NCBI GenBank assembly: GCA_021821235.1
Contig: JAKACS010000105.1
Coordinates: 1-8,564 of the forward strand
DNA length: 8,564 nucleotides
Direction: 5' to 3'
From: Bacillota bacterium
Lineage (GTDB): Bacteria; Bacillota; Bacilli; Bacillales_B; DSM-18226
In this document: positions 5,250 through 8,564 of the stretch, one piece after another
Position numbering within the stretch: position 1 is the stretch's first letter
Layout of the letters: every line of letters starts with the position of its first letter
Translations under genes and position numbers: made by a program
Notes under the pieces: model-generated
Seen by the model: the letters and a program-made list of their open reading frames with translations, nothing else
What the model was told of the DNA's origin: nothing
Database searches by the model: none

Positions 5250-5323
5250 AATTTTCATAAGTAGATTTGATTTGGGAGTAGAGCAAAGTCAACCATTTTT
5301 AAAAATAATGGAGGGATTAATCG

Positions 5324-6187
5324 ATGAGCAAAAAAGTATTAGGTGTCTATCATTCAAGCGATGATGTCATTCGAGCAATTGAAGAATTTCAGAACGATGG
5401 ATATTCTATAAATGATCTATCGATTATCGCAAATAAGAAAGACCTTCCCTCATCCGTTCAAGATGAAACCGGAGTAACCGCAGAAGAACTTGGAGATCGT
5501 GCAGTGTCTCGTGAACATCAAAGCTTCATTGACAGCCTTGTGAACGTCTTTGAAGGAAATAATCATAGAGACGCAGGCGGATCATCCTATTACGATCGGC
5601 TCGTTGGCATGGGAATCGATGAACCAACCGCCCGGGATTACGTACAAGACATTGAATCAGGGAAAATTTTGCTTCTAACGGAGAATGAGGGAGCATCGCT
5701 ATCCGGTTATTCCATTGCTACGGATGGCAATGATCGGACAGGCTTAACAGCAAACACTTTAGGTGCGGATGATAAACGTTCACTCAAACTACACGAAGAA
5801 CAGCTTGATGTCACGAAAGACCGTGTCAAGACTGGTGAAGTTGAAGTTCACAAAGATGTGGTTGAAGAACAAAAAACGGTACATGTTCCCGTTACGCATG
5901 AAGAAGTTTATGTAGAGAGGCGGCCTGTCGAAAATTCCGCACCAGACACGAATCCAATCAGCGATAAAGAAACCATTCGCGTTCCCATCATTGAAGAAAA
6001 AGTAGAAGTAACGAAGAAACCTGTCGTTACCGAGGAAATTGTCATTGGTAAAAAAAAGGTGGTCGAAACCGAGGAAATTACAGAAAATGTAAAGCGTGAA
6101 GAAGCAAAAGTCGAAAAGGATGGAAACGCCAGAGTAAATGAAGCAACAATCGACAACAAACACCTTGACGATGAACGGCTGTCATAG
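5324..6187 (+). CDS. ysnF: General stress protein, YflT-like N-terminus plus YsnF/DUF2382 C-terminus
   Basis: A 287-residue soluble acidic protein with two recognisable parts. Residues 3 to about 118 resemble the general stress protein 17M/YflT domain (VLGVYHSSDDVIRAIEEF at the start, GIDEPTARDYVQDI then GKILLLTE at the end). Residues about 155-265 are the YsnF/AvaK-type DUF2382 domain, with strands EEQLDVTKDRVKTGEVEVHK followed by two similar units: VPVTHEEVYVERRPV (188-202) and VPIIEEKVEVTKKPV (220-234). A low-complexity linker (122-150) joins them. Bacillus YsnF is a sigma-B-dependent stress protein of unknown mechanism. GGAGGG (5310-5315) lies eight bases before the ATG. It follows csbD closely and ends at a strong terminator, which fits a csbD-ysnF stress operon. 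Confidence 0.9.
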   Translation: MSKKVLGVYHSSDDVIRAIEEFQNDGYSINDLSIIANKKDLPSSVQDETGVTAEELGDRAVSREHQSFIDSLVNVFEGNNHRDAGGSSYYDRLVGMGIDEPTARDYVQDIESGKILLLTENEGASLSGYSIATDGNDRTGLTANTLGADDKRSLKLHEEQLDVTKDRVKTGEVEVHKDVVEEQKTVHVPVTHEEVYVERRPVENSAPDTNPISDKETIRVPIIEEKVEVTKKPVVTEEIVIGKKKVVETEEITENVKREEAKVEKDGNARVNEATIDNKHLDDERLS

Positions 6188-6221
6188 AAAGCATGAACTG
6201 CACCGAAGGGGATTATGTTGA

Positions 6222-6257
6222 AAAAACGGCTGTTGCATTCATGCGGCAGCCGTTTTT
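6222..6257. terminator. Bidirectional terminator between ysnF and the NSS/MetS pair
   Basis: A continuous 16-bp stem with two G-U type pairs runs from AAAAACGGCTGTTGCA (6222-6237) to TGCGGCAGCCGTTTTT (6242-6257), closing the 4-base loop TTCA. The T-run on one side and the A-run on the other let it work on both strands. It serves ysnF from the left and the convergent MetS-like gene from the right. Confidence 0.92.
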
Positions 6258-6316
6258 CCAAAATGATAAAGGGTTTTTCCATTTTTTACTTTTCAAATAA
6301 CCAGTATCATGATTCT

Positions 6317-6421
6317 TTATGATTTTTTGGATACTCTCACAACATTCAGTATGCTGGCAGCTAGACCGCCCCATATTACAACAATACCGATCACCATCAT
6401 CGTAATTGCGCTTCCGGACAT
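6317..6421 (-). CDS. Methionine/alanine importer small subunit (MetS-like)
   Basis: A 34-residue single-span membrane peptide, easy to miss because of its length. It begins MSGSAITMMVIGIVVIWGG, giving one hydrophobic helix of about 20 residues, and ends with ASILNVVRVSKKS, a basic tail expected on the cytoplasmic side. This is the typical look of the small subunit that accompanies NSS-family methionine/alanine importers (MetS next to MetP in Corynebacterium glutamicum). The ATG is one base beyond the TAA stop of the large transporter gene, and AAGGAG lies ten bases upstream inside that gene's last codons. Translation is very likely coupled. A bidirectional terminator follows. Confidence 0.9.
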   Translation of the reverse strand: MSGSAITMMVIGIVVIWGGLAASILNVVRVSKKS

Positions 6422-6422
6422 T

Positions 6423-7928
6423 TTACGCACTCTCCTTCTCTTCTAATGCAGTTGAAGTTGTTTTCCATCGCTTAGTCGAAAACAGAATACCAGCCACAAG
6501 CGTAACTGCCACAACCAGCCACCCGGCAAACGTAATCAGTTGTGTCGGGTAATCGCCATAGTTGTGTTTGATATTTTGGCGAACAGAATCAAACATCATA
6601 TAGCCGAGGACAAGTGGCGTGATGACAGATAGGCAAAACTTCCACCATGCTCCAAGGCGTATATCAGAAACCGCATTCGCATGCTTTTGCAAAGCTCCAA
6701 GTTCCTTAAAGATCCAAGCCACTAACACAACTTCAATTAAACCGGCAAGCGCAACGCCAAAGTTATTAATGAAATAATCCGTCACATCTAGCAAATACAA
6801 GCCGCCATTCGTTGCAAAAAGCAGCGAAATCATTGTAGCCACCACACCGCCGATTAAGACAGCTTTTGCCCGGGATACATGGAATTTATCCTGAACCGCC
6901 GCAATATACGTTTCAATAATCGAAATAAGCGAGGTCATCCCGGCAAACACAAGCGATAAGAAGAACAATAGGCCGAAAAGGCCGTTGAAACCTGGGAATT
7001 CATTAATGATGCTTGGGAAAACAACGAAAGCTAGTCCAACTCCGCTTTCGACTACCTTATCCACTGGTACGCCTTGCTGATGTGCCATAAATCCAAGTGC
7101 CGAGAAAACACCGATTCCTGCTAATAACTCAAATCCGGAATTTGCAAAACCTGTAATAAAGGCATTATTCGTGATGTCTGATTTTTTTGGCAGATAGCTG
7201 GAATACGTAATCATAATCGCAAATCCAATGGAGAGCGAAAAGAAAATTTGTCCATATGCTGCAACCCATACTTTTCCATCAAGAATTTTATTCCAATTTG
7301 GTTTAAAAAAGGCATTCAATCCTTCAGTTGCGCCTTCTAACGTTAAGGCGCGAATGACAATGACCAAAAACATTACCACTAGGGCTGGAATGAAAATTTT
7401 ATTCATCCTTTCAATCCCTTTTGAAACACCGCGAAAAAGAACAAAAAGGGCAACTGCCCAAACAATAAGCAATGGAACGACAACACCTGGCACAAGTCCG
7501 CCAATTTCGCCCGGCTTTTTAGCCAGCTGTAGAACTTTTCCGAAAAGAAAGCCGCTTGAATCCTTCCCCCATTGCGTGTTGAATGAATAAATGCTGTATT
7601 TAATGGCCCAGGCAATAATCACCGCGTAATATGTTGAGATGATAAACGAAATAAAGACTTGCCACCATCCGAGCCATTCCGCATTTTTATTGATTCGGAA
7701 CAAGGAGAGCGGCGATGATCCCCTATATTTATGACCAATCGTAAATTCCATGATCAAAATCGGAATTCCTGCGGTTAATAGAGCGAATAAATATGGAATA
7801 AAAAATGCTCCCCCTCCGTTTTCGTAGGCAACCGCCGGAAATCTCCAAATATTTCCTAAGCCAACTGCGGAACCGATTGCCGCAACAACAAACCCATACC
7901 TTGAACCCCACTGCTGACGATTTTCCAA
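6423..7928 (-). CDS. Sodium-dependent transporter, NSS/SNF family (MetP-like)
   Basis: A 501-residue secondary transporter that couples amino acid uptake to sodium entry, with about 12 hydrophobic segments and the LeuT fold. TM1 reads GSAVGLGNIWRFP (19-31). By comparison with LeuT, A21 and N26 match sodium-site residues A22 and N27. ENGGGAFFIPYL follows in TM2, SIGFAIMITYSSYLPKKSD in TM6, and AGMTS in TM8 matches LeuT A351/T354/S355. The start is TTG at 7926-7928: GGAGGG lies seven bases before it, and the product then begins MENRQQWGSRYGF, as in relatives. The ATG at 7955 would add nine residues and has no binding site. The MetS-like gene immediately downstream suggests methionine and/or alanine as substrate. 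A consensus promoter lies at 7990-8018. Confidence 0.94.
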   Translation of the reverse strand: MENRQQWGSRYGFVVAAIGSAVGLGNIWRFPAVAYENGGGAFFIPYLFALLTAGIPILIMEFTIGHKYRGSSPLSLFRINKNAEWLGWWQVFISFIISTYYAVIIAWAIKYSIYSFNTQWGKDSSGFLFGKVLQLAKKPGEIGGLVPGVVVPLLIVWAVALFVLFRGVSKGIERMNKIFIPALVVMFLVIVIRALTLEGATEGLNAFFKPNWNKILDGKVWVAAYGQIFFSLSIGFAIMITYSSYLPKKSDITNNAFITGFANSGFELLAGIGVFSALGFMAHQQGVPVDKVVESGVGLAFVVFPSIINEFPGFNGLFGLLFFLSLVFAGMTSLISIIETYIAAVQDKFHVSRAKAVLIGGVVATMISLLFATNGGLYLLDVTDYFINNFGVALAGLIEVVLVAWIFKELGALQKHANAVSDIRLGAWWKFCLSVITPLVLGYMMFDSVRQNIKHNYGDYPTQLITFAGWLVVAVTLVAGILFSTKRWKTTSTALEEKESA

Positions 7929-7935
7929 AAGAAGT

Positions 7936-7941
7936 CCCTCC
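7936..7941 (-). promoter_or_regulatory. Ribosome binding site deciding the TTG start of the NSS gene
   Basis: GGAGGG on the minus strand, seven bases before TTG at 7926-7928. It lies inside the longer frame that begins with ATG at 7955. Confidence 0.8.
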
Positions 7942-7989
7942 AATAAATAGACCATTTTCGTTTAATATTTCTGATAATTTTGTTATTTT

Positions 7990-8018
7990 AATATAACGAT
8001 TTTTCGACATGAAGTCAA
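7990..8018 (-). promoter_or_regulatory. Sigma-A promoter of the NSS/MetS unit
   Basis: On the minus strand TTGACT (8013-8018) and TATATT (7990-7995) are separated by 17 bases. The start would be near 7983, giving a leader of about 55 nt. The -10 box lies inside a small inverted repeat, GTTAT-N6-ATAAC (7982-7997), which could be an operator or simply AT-rich sequence. Confidence 0.8.
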
Positions 8019-8060
8019 GTCTTTTTGGAATATTGTCGATTTTTACTGTAAAAGTTTTTA

Positions 8061-8074
8061 TGTAAGCGTTTTGA
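8061..8074. promoter_or_regulatory. cre-like site (CcpA binding)
   Basis: TGTAAGCGTTTTGA matches the catabolite-responsive element TGWAANCGNTNWCA at all but one defined position (G for C near the end). It lies 43 bp upstream of the -35 box of the NSS promoter, a position where cre sites more often activate than repress. It also lies about 45 bp before the rightward promoter at 8118-8126. Confidence 0.45.
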
Positions 8075-8117
8075 TTTAGTGGGGTGTCCTATTATTCTTA
8101 AATTTAGCAGAATATTC

Positions 8118-8126
8118 TGGTAAACT
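8118..8126 (+). promoter_or_regulatory. Possible extended -10 promoter before the broken small gene
   Basis: TG-G-TAAACT with only a weak -35 counterpart. It is 47 bases upstream of the ATG at 8173. Confidence 0.3.
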
Positions 8127-8172
8127 AGATTTGATTCTAAACGGTTTTCTTATTATGAAAGGAGTTTATTCA

Positions 8173-8392
8173 ATGACGAGGTTTTTCCAAAAAGGGGGCT
8201 AGCAATTTTACTAGGTTTTAATCTTATTTTACTTTCAAAATTGATCCTTTTTAAAACGGTTCTGGATAGAGGATTTACCTTCATCCACTTCATTTCTCTT
8301 TTATTTTTGCAAAATCTCGCGTTCTTGTTTTCTGCTTATTTTTCGGGTAATTTGAATAAATCCTCTGATGGCCAAATATTTAGCGTTCATTG
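8173..8392 (+). pseudogene. Frameshifted small membrane-protein gene (probable)
   Basis: An ATG at 8173 has a strong site, AAAGGAG, eight bases upstream. The frame reads MTRFFQKGG and then meets TAG at 8200. In the -1 frame the sequence stays open from the run of five A and five G (8189-8198) to a TGA at 8390-8392. That part encodes LAILLGFNLILLSKLILF and later FTFIHFISLLFLQNLAFLF, two hydrophobic segments. A one-base loss in the A5G5 tract would explain the break. The last 90 bases overlap the minus-strand gene that enters from the right, so the 3' part may be chance. The family is not recognised. Alternatives are a real 9-codon peptide or a sequencing error in the homopolymer. Confidence 0.4.
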
Positions 8393-8564
8393 AAATGAAT
8401 GTGTGGTACCATCGCCACCCATTGAGCCACTTAACCATGTTCAAATATTTGCCTGACAAAATCTCAATGATCAGCTGTGGAATAGTAAATAGAAATTGCT
8501 TTCCCATAATTTTGACAATCGATTTATCATTGTAAGTAAGCTGATTGTAAAAAACAGAAACAAG
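8301..8564 (-). CDS. C-terminal part of an unidentified protein, open at the window edge
   Basis: On the minus strand the frame is open from the right edge to TAA at 8301-8303, giving at least 87 residues. An internal ATG at 8507 is not a convincing start, because 19 sense codons precede it with no stop. The visible part contains KQFLFTIPQLIIEILSGKYL, then a tryptophan-rich stretch (KWLNGWRWYH) and a very basic end (ITRKISRKQEREILQK). The W-rich segment followed by a basic tail reminds me of the ends of some family-2 glycosyltransferases, but I cannot identify it. No strong terminator follows; CTAG arms at 8199-8202 and 8211-8214 with CCCCCTTTTT after them on this strand form at best a weak one. 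Confidence 0.55.
   Translation of the reverse strand, partial: LVSVFYNQLTYNDKSIVKIMGKQFLFTIPQLIIEILSGKYLNMVKWLNGWRWYHTFISMNAKYLAIRGFIQITRKISRKQEREILQK

Larger units (their letters stand above)
7942..8172. other. Gene-free region upstream of the NSS gene
   Basis: AT-rich sequence between the leftward NSS gene and the rightward small frame at 8173. It contains the NSS promoter, a cre-like site and a weak rightward promoter. I see no gene or RNA structure beyond these. Confidence 0.6.

Noticed and set aside
5250..5323. A second sigma-B promoter between csbD and ysnF (GGGAGT near 5275)
   Set aside because: The -10 candidate is poor and no GTTTAA-like box lies at the right distance.
5789..6282. 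Two 124-codon minus-strand frames opposite ysnF
   Set aside because: Artefacts of the repetitive Glu/Lys/Val-rich DUF2382 coding sequence; one also runs through the terminator hairpin.
7228..7590. 120-codon plus-strand frame opposite the NSS transporter
   Set aside because: Antisense to a conserved membrane protein gene without any start signal.

Overview
The window looks like chromosomal DNA of a Bacillaceae member (Bacillus sensu lato). Reasons: moderately AT-rich sequence, strong AGGAGG-type ribosome binding sites, TTG and GTG starts, sigma-A promoters, one near-consensus sigma-B promoter in front of a CsbD gene, and a set of typical Bacillus families (CsbD, YsnF, UPF0316/DUF2179, a MetP/MetS-like NSS transporter). 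I see no phage, plasmid, transposase or CRISPR signature.

Layout. (1) 26-177: a tRNA-Gly(UCC) on the minus strand with encoded CCA and its own consensus promoter. (2) 209-2947, minus strand: a three-gene ABC importer operon of the nitrate/sulfonate/taurine (NitT/TauT, SsuABC-like) type, in the order ATPase, permease, substrate-binding lipoprotein. It has a near-consensus promoter and a weak terminator. No sulfonate monooxygenase gene is present, so the substrate is not settled. (3) 2978-3166: the intergenic space upstream of that operon. It holds an 18-bp palindrome, a rightward extended -10 promoter, and a short leader with three overlapping hairpins, the last ending in a T-run (attenuator-like). 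A UPF0316/DUF2179 membrane protein gene follows. (4) 3709-4554, plus strand: a short-chain dehydrogenase/reductase with its own promoter and a very strong terminator. (5) 4555-5048: about 500 bp without a gene. It contains a second terminator-like hairpin, a shrunken copy of what I recall as a common Bacillus intergenic repeat, an imperfect direct repeat, a 53-bp nested inverted repeat and the sigma-B promoter. (6) 5049-6257: the stress pair csbD and ysnF, probably one sigma-B transcript, ending at a bidirectional terminator. (7) 6317-8018, minus strand: a sodium-dependent NSS transporter and, one base downstream, a 34-residue small subunit of MetS type, with a consensus promoter and a nearby cre-like site. 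(8) 8118-8564: a short gene start on the plus strand that stops after nine codons but stays open in another frame (probably broken), and opposite it the C-terminal end of a minus-strand gene running off the window.

How the parts work together: the region holds two solute-uptake systems (ABC importer, NSS plus small subunit), a small general-stress module, an SDR enzyme and a tRNA. They appear to be independent transcription units rather than one system. I did not find a convincing new multi-gene system. The least explained parts are the leader at 2978-3077, the structured non-coding stretch at 4595-4990, and the broken gene at 8173. Several starts implied by the longest open frames look wrong: ribosome binding sites support starts at 3167, 3773 and 7928 (TTG), and the ABC ATPase also starts with TTG.
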